DNA from: Stichopus chloronotus
Taxonomy: Eukaryota > Echinodermata > Holothuroidea > Aspidochirotida > Stichopodidae
Length of the DNA: 64,000 nucleotides
Direction of reading: 5' to 3'
NCBI GenBank assembly: GCA_021234535.1
Contig: CM037838.1
Span: 17,739,009 to 17,803,008 of the forward strand
The notes below the pieces were generated by a model that was given only the letters and a program-made list of their open reading frames with translations, was not told where the DNA came from and did not search any database. The translations under genes were made by a program, and so were the position numbers. Shown in pieces: positions 1 through 12,657 of this stretch; the stretch's first letter is position 1, and each line of letters starts with the position of its first letter.

Positions 1-1149
1 TATGTTCACACACCCTGTAGCAATATGTAGTATACAGTAAATTGCTACTGTTTGGGAAAACTCACAAATCTAACCTAAGATCATCTCAGAGTGAGCCGTT
101 GCTACCCATTGTAGTAAGGATAGCAACCAGAGAGTAAGGAGTCATGCTCCAGTGCACCGATCGTCTGGTCTCATAGAGCCCATGTAGCTGCTGTGTGTAC
201 TACTCAACCATGTGAGATAGACATGCTGCATAATGAGCAGCAATGTGAAGCTTTGTGGACCTAAGACAACCTTAGCTTAGATTTGTGAGGCTTCCCTTAT
301 CACCATTTCCAAACTGTTCAGTTGTTCAGAAGGGAGAAAACCTCAAATCCATAGAGCATCTGTAAATGCCAGTTCATCCTGTTGACCTATCCTAGGCATT
401 GTTCGTTTTTTGGTGTAATTCTCATAGGAACTGTCGGCTTCAGACATTAGCCTATGGGGGAGGATTCTTCTCAAAGGAACTGTCCACTGAAGAAAATAGA
501 TAGTTCATGAAACTTAGGAATATTCTTCTATTTTTATTGGTAAACCCCATATCCTCAGTAGCATGTACCATTTGGAAGTTACAGAATTTAAATGAATATC
601 TATTTAAAAATGGTACATTGCGGTACAAGAAATATGTCATGTCATACATGCACAACTATTTGAATATACTTTGCATTGCTTCATAGTCTTGACAACATTA
701 AAGAAATACTACAATAGTATATGAGACCTAAATTTCTACGTATGTTAAGTTAAATCTACAATATACTCAGTTTGCCTTTTCACCGGTGCCACATTTCAAC
801 GTTAAACAAGTGCTTCGATTTCAAAGATCAACAAAGACTTCTTGCAATAATATTTCCCACTGGTACACATGGCATTTGTGTAAATATTGTGGTGCAATGG
901 CTTATAGCTGACTTTAGGATGACAAGTATTAATTGAATTTTAAGTTTTACAGTATGTCATCAACAACATTTGCAAAGTTTGGTAAGGTTGCAAGGTTATT
1001 CTGAAACAGTGACTTGTGTTCATTGGTACCAAAAGTCAGCAATTAACACATGTAACATTAGCACACGTAACAATTTTGTGGATACCACGCATATATCTGG
1101 CTATCAAATGCACACCTCCCTCTTTTATCTCTTTCTCTCTCTATCCCAG
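1..1149. other. No exon seen; probable intron upstream of NUP188 3' exons
   Basis: I find no acceptor-donor pair bounding a convincing open exon here. The sequence runs into a good polypyrimidine tract and AG at 1148-1149 that opens the first recognisable exon of the left-edge gene, so this stretch is best read as one of its introns. An earlier small exon could have been missed. Confidence 0.45.
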
Positions 1150-2419
1150 ATCGACAGTGGTGTTATTAAAATCACCTCGGCATCACCAAAGCTTCAACCA
1201 TCTCCCCCAGGCCTTCGAAGGTAAATATCCCACGCACTGTGCCATTGCTTTTCATTGGAGTGTTGTGTATGTGATATTACATTCTTTCACAATTTTTGCT
1301 TTGTTTTAGTAGGATGTAAGATAGTGACAAAATAGTTTTTGGTTTTAGTTCTATATGAAAAAAAACTTTCAAATAACCAAAAATCTTGTTCCCCCTGTGG
1401 TTAAAATTACTGCCCAAGGTGGTTTCTAGACTTTTAAAACAAGAAATCAATAATCAGTTTTAATGTTCTATCCCTGCAGAGTTATTGTTGTGCATCAGGT
1501 GTTTGATGTTTCACACCTATGTGAAGCCACACTCATTGCATGTACATTTAGTGTTCACTGTTAAACATCCCTGTAAAACCTATAAAATCAGATAAATTCT
1601 GATTCAGTCATATACATCTAATGTTTCCAAACTTGCATCTATCCATCAAATCGTAACATCTTTATCACATACTAAAAGATTGTTCATTGGGAAGAGATGA
1701 TAGTATTGCTAGAGGTCATTCAAGCCATGACTGAGTGCATGGCCTGTTCTTTGCTTCTCAGAGAGAGAATTTTTTTCCTGATGGAGAGTGCAGTGATGCT
1801 GATAATGGCGCAAGGGATGCGGATTCTCAGGGAGCCCTCTGTCGATGGAAGAGACAGGCAGTTACTGAAACGGGAGCTGAGCTCTGAACTGGTAAGCTTG
1901 TGATGTAGGAAGTGATACCCCCCTTTTTTAGGCTCAGTTGGATTGGATACTCTTAAGTTTGTCTTCCATTCTGATAGTATATCAAATGGTTCTTTGACTA
2001 CATTCTTCAGGAGTAACAATAAATGAGTAAAGCAAGTAAATAAAATATTCAGCATGTTTTTCAGTTCAGTCCATCACATTAAAAGTCTGACTTGACATAT
2101 TTCATGTGTTCTTACCAATTGCATTTTTTTTGCAAAAAATCAAGAATTTTCTTTTCCCCATCTTCATTCCAAACTACAATCGTTCAGTTTACTTTCCTTC
2201 ATACCCGCACAGAATAACTTTTTGGTTGGCTTACACCGCTACTTTCGTCGAGGGAGTCTGGTCTCTCCCAGGGATGCAAGTCCACGCTCTGGGACCCGCA
2301 AGGGTACCCCAAGTAAGACCCTGCTGAGGTCGACGTCCTCCCACACGTCCTTCACGGAGTCTGACGAACAGAGGTTTTTCAAAGCCGTCCAGACATTTGT
2401 ACAGGAGACCTTGAAATGA
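1150..2419 (+). CDS. NUP188: Nucleoporin NUP188, C-terminal exons (5' part outside window)
   Basis: NUP188 is a large scaffold nucleoporin of the inner ring of the nuclear pore complex. Three exons join in one frame: 1150-1220 (enters phase 0, ends phase 2, donor GTAAAT), 1762-1891 (completes an AGA codon, ends phase 0, donor GTAAGC) and 2213-2419 (ends in TGA). Each acceptor follows a pyrimidine tract. The joined tail has a helical stretch with LIMAQGMRILREPSVDGRD, then LKRELSSEL running into the third exon and HRYFRRGS. A Ser/Thr-rich segment and a final amphipathic helix ending AVQTFVQETLK follow. The order of these blocks (LIM-Q..RYLR-P, RD, ELSSEL, RYFRRG, serine-rich, VQ.FV at the C-terminus) agrees with my recollection of vertebrate NUP188. 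The first, short exon is the least certain. This gene is unrelated to the secreted-peptide array and marks its left border. Confidence 0.72.
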
Positions 2420-5400
2420 ACTTAATATCTGTGAACTTTACGGTGCTATGAGTTTGCTGTCCTTTTGCTACAATCAGATGTGGATGGGCTAGCAACTTTC
2501 CTCCCAGTGTGAATTTTAGGTGAATGACTTGCCTGCTGGTGATACAGAATTATGGATTTTTTGGGAAAATTATATTTGGATTACAGAGAGCATTTGTCAA
2601 TGCACTTGTTTTGTTCATGCACGACATACAGATTCAGATTGCGAGACTTAACCCAAATGTTGATAAAAAATTGGCTAAACAGTTAGAAGCAAACTGAAAA
2701 CATCTCTTAACTGCCACATGGTAAATCGGAGTGTCCTATCCAGAGTTTAGTGACATTTTACCTGATGGTGAAAGAACCGCAGATTTCGTATATTGTTACA
2801 AAAAGACAAAATGAGCTCAAAGGGTGTTGTCATATGTAGAAGTAGGTGACATTTGACCAAATATTTTGTTTTAATACTTTCTGTCAAACTAATGGTAAGC
2901 CTGCATGATGTCATGCTATTTGCATGCAATATCAGTCGATGCATTAACTATGTAGTTATATTTCAGAGTGTCTTTGAAAGACAATCTCCTTCATTTACCT
3001 CAGGGGTTGAAATATTCCCACTCTCTGTGGGTTGGATCTACCCCACTGCTACTAATGTTAACCCATCACTTGGTTTCAAACAGGTCAAGTTCTCCTCTTC
3101 AGACACCACCTCTGCATTTAATTGATCTTCCACTCCCTTCAGCCACCTCAATGCTCCCTTCCCTCCCAGGTTTCCCTCCCCAAATTCCCTTTCTCTGCCA
3201 TTCGTCTTCTTGTGTTCCTTCCCTCTTTTTTTGTACCCCTTCCCTTTTCATGTTTCCCACTTCCTTTGCTCATTCCCTCTCTTGCTTCACTGTCCCTACC
3301 TGTCCCCATTGCCATTCCTGTACTCCCTGAAATTAGTTTCCTTTGAGATCTGTTGTTACATGTATATGTCATGTATTGTAGCTGATTCTTTGCCTTAAGA
3401 ATAAATTAGTGTCATCAGAGAGATAATTCATTTTATTCATTTTTAATTTATTAACCAATATTAATACAGTGCATGTAATAAACAAAAAAAAAAAAATGAG
3501 ACTTAAAGTGACTGAGGAGAAAACCAAGAGAAACTCTGGAGAGCTTGTAGTATGAGCCCTCCTGAAAACAAAGAAAGAGACTAATAAATTACAATTAATT
3601 TGACAAATAAAAACAAACATAGTAATTAAAAGAGACAATAAAATAGCTACATGTAGCAACGTTTTTGTACTGCAGACCACACGTAGATGACACTTTTTTT
3701 TCACAGTTTCTTTCTCTGGTTAGACTACAATGCATTCCTCACTGCCCTCGCAGGGTCTTTACAGTCGAACACATTGCAGTAAAGTGTCAGTATATAGACC
3801 TCAGTATTTCACACCATGAAGAAAATTTTCAAAAATATTTGCTAATAGAAGAGAAATAACATTTTTGTAAGAACCTATTTTGGACTGTTTTCAAATTTCA
3901 GTGTGTACCCTATTACTGAGAGCTCGTGTGTGGGGTTTTCATTTTGAGTCTTTGAAATTGGCGGCAGCGGAAAATTGTAGGGCAAGAACGGGCACATTTA
4001 AGGTTGCTTGGAAATTGGATCTTTTGAAAGGAACCATTTCGTTGTTGCCGTTGTACAGCAATTACGTGGAATATATATGAATTCCCTTTTTGTATAATAC
4101 ATTTGATAGTTAAGCAAAGTATAACACGAATTTGTCGTCTTGATTTTGAGGCTGTTAGTCTTTTCTAACTTATGACCCTGTTTCAGTTTAATTTATAACA
4201 TCAAACAGAATTACATCCCAAGTTAAGTGATTGTATAGGCTAAAACAAAAATTAATAAAACATGAAAAGAAGAACAAAGTAACGATGCAAGTGTTCCATT
4301 GTATTCCTCTGTTTTTTTGTTTTTCTGTGGAAATTAACACATTTAATATCTAAGTCAATTAGAAGTAAACGTATGATCACTGAAGTCGTTAAACATCAGA
4401 TATAAGAAATGTGTCTTTTGCAACCGTGACGAATTTCTCTCGTTAAAGCAGAAAACCGTCCCTTCTCAATTAAACATTTTTGCGTACTATAGGCATGACA
4501 ACTAGTAACCTCTGCCATGATTTGGGATACAGTTAAAGAAAACCTTGGCATTTGATGTTTAATTGACGTTGCTTTTGGTCGCAACGCTGAGTGCAACAGA
4601 ATCGCCGTGAGGGGATGAAAGTGATGAGCTTGGTAACAAGATAGTCCATCATTGCTTAGTGTGGTATGGGGAAAAAGATTTTAGCGATTTAAACCTATCA
4701 TGTATAATATATTCACAGTCTATACGACTATACGTTTGCTTACGAGTGCATCGTGCACCCGTATGATGATATGATTAAATGTATAATCGCATGGATGGGT
4801 TTGCCCAACAAAGTTAAACAATTGACGTCCGACATGTGTGACACGATCGGTTCATCTTATTTTTAGCTGCATGTTTCCCATCTTCAGTAGATGTTCGAAG
4901 TATTCGAAAGCTTTCCGTCTACTCTAAGGATTATTTATGGTCGTCCTGGAGGAATCATCGCCTTAACTTGGCGTGTCTCTAGATTACAGTGATATCCAGT
5001 AATACCAACAGTTTAGGACATTGCATGTCTGAGTAGTTTGCTACCTCTCTATGGAACATGAACATTGCTCACATAGGACATGATACTGCAAGCCCCTGAC
5101 CGGAATGAGAAAAGAGTATATCTTACATTTCCATGACGATGTTCATGGACAAATGCACGATCACGTTTACAGGCCTTTTATGTACCCCAGAAGTTGTCTC
5201 GTCCAAATTGTACCATCCAACAATATGGATTTGAAATAACTCGGAGTCTGTTCATTCAATGCGCCAATATCCCAATAATTGACTAAAGAACTAAAGTGCC
5301 TTTTTGTTTGTAACAATAAAGACATCCCAACTTGTTGCCTTGAATTCTGGTTGCCCAGGGTTAGAAAAAAAAAGAGATACCTTGAAATGTCAGTTACTCA

Positions 5401-5973
5401 AAGTACAACCTTAATTTTAACAATATGTTTATGTTTTTCTGTAACTTATCACACCGACTACTTTCGTCGCGTGTATTTTTCAGTTTAGAAGAAAAAATTG
5501 TCTATCGCCCATCAAAATATCACGTTATCGGTAAGTTTTCCTGAGGATGTGGTTTCCTTGGGCGATACATTCTTGGCACACCCACATGTCCGAAAACTGC
5601 CTACATGGCATGAACAGCCGTTCTATTAGTGCGGCCTACCAGCAGGAGAGGGTTGAATTGCGTAGTAATATGACACCTTGGAGAAACAGTAACATAAGGG
5701 ATAAGGTGGTTGCGGGGAAAACTGTGGCTCTAATTACAAATGATTGGAGAAATATAAGGGGGATTACGGTATGGTTGATAAGCAATTCTTTGAACTTCCC
5801 AAATTTATTAGACATGCAACTGATCTAGACGCTTGCTCTGATGCTTTGTACCGCGGTTTTACAATTTTTAACATATGCGTATATTCAGTTAGTATACAAT
5901 CAAGTTACCTAGGTGAAAGTTTGTGAAGTTTCTTTCCGACATATCAGACGATTTACCACTTCGTCAAATCAAG
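2420..5973. other. 3' UTR and intergenic region
   Basis: This follows the NUP188 stop codon. An AATAAA at 3400-3405 is a possible polyadenylation signal, about 1 kb after the stop. A C+T-rich stretch occupies about 3120-3350 and explains the overlapping open frames there. I see no exon with both splice sites and a family match between 3.4 and 5.9 kb. Confidence 0.5.
3122..3345 (+). repeat. C+T-rich low-complexity tract
   Basis: The + strand is dominated by C and T (CCCTTCC, CCTCCC, CTCTTGC motifs) for about 220 bp. Open frames on both strands here are composition artefacts: they give Pro/Ser/Leu/Phe-rich or Gly/Arg/Glu-rich peptides with no domain. Confidence 0.7.
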
Positions 5974-6061
5974 ATGGCAAGAACCATATTCCTGTTCAGT
6001 TTTGGAGTAGCGGTCTGTCTATTTCCGTTGAAAGCTAACGCGAATGACTGCTTTGTGGTCG
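5974..6061 (+). CDS. Orphan signal-peptide exon of PSP94-like type (unit A)
   Basis: An 88-bp exon starts at ATG 5974 and ends in phase 1 at a GGTAAGT donor. It encodes a 23-residue signal peptide (basic start, hydrophobic core FLFSFGVAVCLF, cleavage expected after KANA) and then NDCFVV. This is the layout of exon 1 of gene B, which starts 1.5 kb downstream: signal peptide, small residue, N/D, Cys, Phe, then a phase-1 donor. No matching exon 2 or 3 lies between 6061 and 7451. It may be an alternative first exon spliced to gene B exon 2 at 10307 (the phase is compatible), or the remnant of a lost duplicate. The open frame continues upstream of this ATG, but that part lacks signal-peptide character. 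Confidence 0.55.
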
Positions 6062-7450
6062 GTAAGTCGTATATACGTGCATATTGTAAAACGTTCTTTT
6101 CATTTGATCGAGTTCGTTTACAAAATGACTTGAAAAAGAAACACCTTTTAACGGTGTCGATTATGAAGAAAGTCTGACAGCTATTCAGATTAACTGCCAA
6201 ATTCCCTGCATACTTATGAAATCTCCTAATCGCTTGGTTGACGCTTTTCCCCGTTCAAATTCCATGCAACGATCTTACTTCCAATCACTTTAGTCCAAGT
6301 GTAAGCGAATCCCTTAAATGAACTATTAACCGTAAACACGCATGCCTTTCTAAAGGAATGAGCGTGAACTGTGTAGGTTATAACCTTCGACTTCATCATT
6401 CCACGAGCCGCCAAATTAAACTCATGCCCTCGATATTTTGTATTCCTTCATGTTTCATCACGAAGTAAAGTAGGAGGCTTGGAAACGACTTGTAGATAGT
6501 TTCTGATAATTTTCCTTCTTCGTTACCATTGAAAGCCTCAACCAGTTTTTTCGTACCACATCACCCTACCTGTCACAAACATACGATTGTAACAGTTCGT
6601 AGAAGGTTTCGTAGAATCAGTGGGATTTGCATATGATTTCCGACTTGATAACTTTACTCACATACCTTTTTATTCGTCGTATGTTTTACATTTCAATGTG
6701 TGCATTTGCTATACTAGCACATTGTTCAGACGAACCGCACGATTTCTACCCTAGTAATCATTTATCTAGGAAATCAAGGAAATCGTTAACCTCGACCAAA
6801 TAGTTATCTGGCTTCATCACAAACAGACGATATCATAAATCAACAAATATTTAGTCAGGTTAGTACCGTCAATAATATTTGGGTCTAGTGGATGTAATCG
6901 TCAAACAATCCAATTGAATGAACATCTGGATAACATGTAAGTTGGGATAAAAGCTCACTAATAATGCTCATTTGACAGAATAGTAGATTATTTAAATTGG
7001 TTGAAAGAGACTGATACACTGTTTCGTTGAAGTTCCTGCCTAAAATATCATCACCATATTAACAGCAGACAGTTTTCCATCGGTGAAGAACAATGCTGCA
7101 AATGAAACAAAAAGCCTGGATTGCATGCGTTGCCCCATGGGCCATAAGATGTTAGAAAATTTGTGTGACGTGTAATGTAATAACTTCAATCTCTTTTTAT
7201 TTCATGGCAACCATATAGCTTGCAATGATCGTGTGCCTAATTTGTCGCTAATTACGAGACAACACTCCTCAAAAGCAAACAAAATAAATCCACCTGCTGC
7301 TGTTCGATCTTTTTCCTTTTTTTTTGTTTTTTTTTGTTTCATACACACTTGAATAGAAATGTAATGTTAGCAACATAATGTTTTATGCACGCACTGTTCA
7401 TCGTTACATAAATATTAGTAACTTCACCTCTCTAACTGTGTAAGGGAAAC

Positions 7451-10400
7451 ATGGAGAAGACTTCATTTGGGCAGTTTTGGCCGCTGTTTGCATTTTCAAT
7501 TCTGTTTATCTTTATGGTGAACGCGGACAATTGCTTTACCAATGGTAAGTCAGCTATATCTACCAACAACATCATGAACACGCAATATTTGCCTCGAAAT
7601 ATGGTTAGAGTATAAATGTGAATACTTTCTTTGAAGTGCTTCTTCACACTCTGCGCTGTGTACGTGTATCCACATTATATTGTTCCCTTAAAATTTATAA
7701 CAATGAAAGTAGTGTTTAGCTACATATGGGACCACATAAGCTATCTGAGGCTCAATGGCTGTAAATATAAATCGAACATATAGGACTAATATAGGCTAGT
7801 TGTCAAGTTCTGTGCGTGTATAGGCCCATGACCAGTTGCCATGGACACGTACACCAGAAAAAGAATAAACTAGCTGTCACCAGGAAGATGTTACTGAGAC
7901 CGGCTTCCTGCTGTGACATACCACATCACCAGGGTGGCACAACTGCATGTAAGACTACAGTAATATTCAAAGTTATAAACCTCATCACAATTATGTAGAC
8001 CTGTGTACAACATCACTCTTCTCATTAAGCATAATACTATTCAGCCAGAATCCAACATCATCAATGTACTTAACGGAACGGTAGATGCTATGAAAGTGGA
8101 CCTATTCAACATATAGGCCTATTAGTTTAATTAATGTTTTATTGAAATATGGCAAACATCACATGTATTGTTACATGTCGTAGATATTGTCCCGTAATGT
8201 CACGTAAAAGAAGCTGGGTGAAGTAAAATGGCGGACACGTACGCGGACTGGAAGCCGATCTCTCTCCGTTGTTTTGTATGTGGATTTTACTTCAACATTT
8301 TCGATATAGAGGATATTTGAAGGTCTGTTTTTCCCGATTCCTGTGACCATTGACGATTTCAGTCTGATAATCTACTAAGATGGCACTAATTCAATAAACC
8401 TGATACAATTAAAATAGAAATGAGGTGTTGGTCTATCTTCAAATTTACTTTACACAGACCATATGCTTAGATCATGCTTTGAATCCATACTTTGCAGATT
8501 GACATGTATAGTCAGTTTACCTGAGTGACGTATCGTACTTGTATTAAAATCACAGCAATAGGCATACGAAATCAAAGTGATTTTTATTTGTCTGTACTTA
8601 TGGTGTGGATGCAATAGTCTTTCCTTATCAAATGAACAGTTGGAAACTTTACAATAATTGAGTTAGTTAAAAAGACTGGGGCGTGATTACAAGAAACTTT
8701 TAAAAGCTTACGAGAGTTAACTTACCCCTAATTAAGGAACAAACACAGCTAAATCAAAATAAAAAAAAGAAGAAAAGAAAATCGAAGAAAATCGAAGGAA
8801 ACGGAACATCAAGGAGAAACAGAAGGGTAACCACCAGTGAATTCCTGTTTAGAAATAGTTTCGTCAATAACAATCAATAACTAGCTTTCTAGCTATTTGT
8901 AATGAATCACACCTCGAGTTTACAAATCTGTCTGTTGCGAATTTACAGATTAAATAATTGCCTACGTTATATTTGCATACAAAATATTCCAACATGTTTT
9001 CGTAACTTTCAACACCGACGACAGATGTTCGTGTTTCAACGTGACGTTCTCATGGATGAACGTAGCTTTGATGTCCGGATTTCGCTTAAAGGATGTGTGA
9101 CAAGAAAGTGACATTTTGATATATTGGGTGCATTAAACATTGAAAATTTGAAAAAAAGCCACAAATTCCATCAAAATCCGTCAAAGATTGACCAATTTAC
9201 AGGGAAATTAGTGTCTCACAGCTGTGTCATGAGTAAACATTGGTTAAGTATGCAAATTAATTTGTGACGTCAAGAGATGGACTCCTATGATGAGGATTTT
9301 ATTCTCAAGGAGGGTTTTATTTTGAAGCAAGTGTTTTCTTCTTCAAAAGTATCGATATCACTTACCAATGTGAAAGTCAGTAATTAAGTATTTAAGAGGC
9401 AAGATATATAGGCTAAACTAAAGAAATACTGACACTGTGCAACACTCCACGTCATATGTTTTGCATTTTCTGAAACATTCTGAAAGTCAAATCTCAAAAA
9501 TGGTAAAGGATTTATAAGCAATATTCCAACGGATTTTCACTCAGGGATTTACTTTGCAATCTCTAAATGAAGGGTACTCCTCTCTAGACGCATGTCACAC
9601 AAACTTTGACTTTTAGAGTTTAAACCATAATGATTACATTGTATTGGACAATTCAAATCTTACAGTATTCCTGTATTAAAGATCCGTTTTAAAACTTGAA
9701 GTTAGCAAGATCAATCAAGGCAAACTGAAGAATTACCGACTCCACTAATACCATCATTATCGTATATAGTAGTAAACGTAGTACACCTGACATGTAATCA
9801 ACAAACTGGCCACAATTATAGTTCAATTGAATTGTTTGATGCATTAGACTGTCTCAGAGGGAAACAACACTGGGTGTAAAACAAATAAGAGAGTACTAGA
9901 TTTGGAACATAGAAAGAACATTGCAATTTGGATAAATTTTCTCACCAACAAGAGAAACTATCATCACAGAGACTCGGGTAACGATTACGTTTGTCTCTCG
10001 CTAATATACAAAATTTAATTTCGTGTTTTTTCGCTGATATTGTTATACATAGCATACATTTTGGTATTTCCTCCCCCCAATCCCTAAAGAGTGACAAATC
10101 TTTGAGTTAGATTACGTTGCGAAGACAAGATTTCTGAAGTAGTTGTCATGAACATATTTAACATTAAACAAATCTTCATGTAATCTGTCACATTTTTTTC
10201 TTTTACATTGTTCGATTTAATCATGATTAATTTTAATTTAATCATGATTACACATTTGTACTTTTGTTTCGAGTTGAAAGAGGATACTATCTTTTGTCTA
10301 TGTCAGAGAACGCAACTTGTACCGAGACGGGATCTTTTATTCATGTGGATAGACCATGCTTCAGCTGTGACTGTAATGATGATGGGATCGGTTATACATG

Positions 10401-11957
10401 CTGTCCCAAGTAAGTATTACCTCATGTCCATTTGTGTCTCGTTGCAGATACCTTCATAGGAAGTGAAAGCCCACGGAGACATGATATAGACACATGTCAA
10501 TTCATTCAATTTTGTCTTTGTCTTTGTTCTGGGAACTTATGGGTTATTGAAGATATGATGTTTAAAGATGATTAAAGATAAGATATCTGTTTCAAAGGCT
10601 GTTTACTTTCCGAGAAATTATTTTGAGTTTGGGAGATACTAATCGATTTTCTTTTTTATGTATATAAAGCAAATAAAGAGATACCGTAGGCTGCAGGCAT
10701 GTTTTATTAGCTGCATCGTAAACTAGATGTACTTTACAATTGCTGACGAAACTGTACATGTGTAACATTTGGGGTCTACCAATAAATATATCTATATATC
10801 CCTTCTTCAAAAATTCACTGCAAGAATGAGTATTTATCTACTGTTTAACCACTTTATACAAAATCCGTTCGCGTTAACGTGCTCTTAGGACAATCAACGT
10901 GTAAAGCGATAGAGGGAATCTGGTTTTAATACCCTTACCTCTCATGTTTAAAAAACACCATGTGTTTACAAGAGAAACCATTGTGGCCATTTTGAAACAA
11001 ATGATTGCGATGATTTTCCATTTTTTTACAAGATGTGTGTAATACGTTAAAAATTCATTTGGGTATTATTACGGTAGGATGTTTTCTGATGTAAAATAAA
11101 GTGATTAGTAATGTACTTAATGTCGACCAAGTGAACGTCTTTTCCAGGACAACAATTAGCAACTCGGAAACTCTTTTGATCAGAGATATAATATTGTCTT
11201 TTCTTGATGATACCAATGATGAGCTTCTTCCTGTTTCATATGCAACATGCAATACGCGTTCATACGACTTCACGCGTTCATGCGTTGCGAAACGTCTATT
11301 TGGGTTTTCGAATGGTACTAATATCATACATACATGAAACTACATATCTTTCATGAGCATATGCAACGTCCATCAAAAGTGGGGAAATAACTTAGGGGAA
11401 TGATGTTTTAATGAAGTAAAATATAGGACTGAAATTGGATTGAAATAGGACTAAAATATAATAGGACTGAAATACAATATCATGCCAAAATGTTATTTGT
11501 TCCATTTTATTTACTTTCGTTAGCTGCTTGGAAATATATAAGCCTCCAGGAAAAGTCGCGATGACAGACGATAAACAAAAGATGTTAATAAATTTCCAAA
11601 TATGGAAGTAAATAACTTGACGTTAAGCTTGACATGAACAGGCAGCTGCATAAACAAAGATTTGTTCATACACATCCTCTAGTAAAACAAACGACGTTTA
11701 TCGTTGTTTCATAGATGGAGATATCTGACAATTTTTGTTTTATTACGCTTTTAATATTTTTTTTTAATTTAATGTACCTGCCATATATTGTTTGCCCTAA
11801 TATGTTTTTATTTTTCATATTATCAAATAGCATTGAAACACCAAACGTGAGATACCCTCGACGTTGCGATCTATTACTCGACGAGGAAAACTGTGAATAC
11901 AAACTTCGTCCTAGCCCCCTGTGCTTCTCGAGGGCCTGTGACATCATTACAAAGTGA
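7451..11957 (+). CDS. PSP94-like: Secreted PSP94/beta-microseminoprotein-like peptide, gene B (107 aa)
   Basis: Exons are 7451-7544, 10307-10409 and 11831-11957 (phases 1 and 2). All introns are GT-AG and the joined frame is 108 codons including TGA. Residues 1-25 are a signal peptide ending MVNA, and the mature chain begins DNCF. Eleven cysteines lie at 28, 36, 49, 52, 54, 63, 64, 78, 87, 97 and 102. CFSCDC, TCC and NCEY match the MSMB layout C..CxxCxC..CC..C..CxY..C. Human MSMB is a ~94-residue secreted beta-sheet protein with ten cysteines. This chain is close to that size (82 residues mature) and lacks the acidic linker of genes C-F. An AATAAA lies at 12128-12133, 171 bp after the stop. 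Its biochemical function is not evident from sequence. Family identity is by cysteine pattern and exon phase, not by alignment score. Confidence 0.85.
9086..9612. mobile_element. Degenerate TTAA-flanked MITE, family 1 (older copy)
   Basis: About 0.5 kb lies in intron 1 of gene B. It resembles the element at 29255-29823 along most of its length, sharing blocks such as TTAGTGTCTCACAGCTGTGT and CACTGTGCAACACTCCACGT. The left end reads TTAAAGGATGTGTGACA. The right end near 9595-9612 is an imperfect inverted copy. There is no coding capacity. More mutations than in the 29-kb copy suggest an older insertion. Confidence 0.7.
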
Positions 11958-12127
11958 TTGTCGAAGACCGTACCATCACCGTGCAGTTGAAAATGGACAT
12001 CTTCAGAAGATAATGCTTAAAGTTCTGTAGAGCAATGTATTAGTTTCTAACACAAAGGAACACTGACATTATAGATAATTGTTTGCAAAATGTTTTGATT
12101 TAATATAGTGAAATGTAAGTTGGTTCC

Positions 12128-12133
12128 AATAAA
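12128..12133 (+). promoter_or_regulatory. Polyadenylation signal of gene B
   Basis: AATAAA lies 171 bp after the TGA of gene B and is the first canonical signal downstream of it. Confidence 0.55.
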
Positions 12134-12657
12134 CTGGAGTTGTAATAATGTAAGAAAATAGTCGCTTAACAAATATTAATTTTTTGTTCCTCTGTTGTCC
12201 TTTTATTTGTGATGTTAAGTCAAACGTATGTGTTACACTACGAATGTTGGTAGTTCTCTCCATGATCTTCATAAAGTAGGTATGCATGAGTGCTCAAATT
12301 TTTGTTTTGGTTTATATAAGTGAAGCCTATGTTCTTTTAAATTATTATTCTGAAGACACTTAGAAACAGGCCATGGGCGTTTAGATTTTCTTTGAAATAT
12401 AGAAAACTATATTTCTGGTACGTGTTAAGGTCACAAATTAATAAATATAATAATGTCCAGTTTCTAAAGTATGCATTTGTTGATATTTGACAGAAAAACC
12501 TTCTGCTTTCTCCCCTGATTATTTAATGAGATAGAACGACAACGTTATTGCAGGGCTAAGTGGTGCAGTGTTTTCCAAGTGTAGTTTGAAACCAAAAAAT
12601 TGACAGTGACGTTGAAGAATCTTCCCTCAAACTCCTCACACGTATGCACTTCACGTG

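Noticed and set aside
5436..5480. Segment ACTTTCGTCG resembling the RYFRR part of the NUP188 last exon
   Set aside because: Only about 12 bases match; the flanks do not align.
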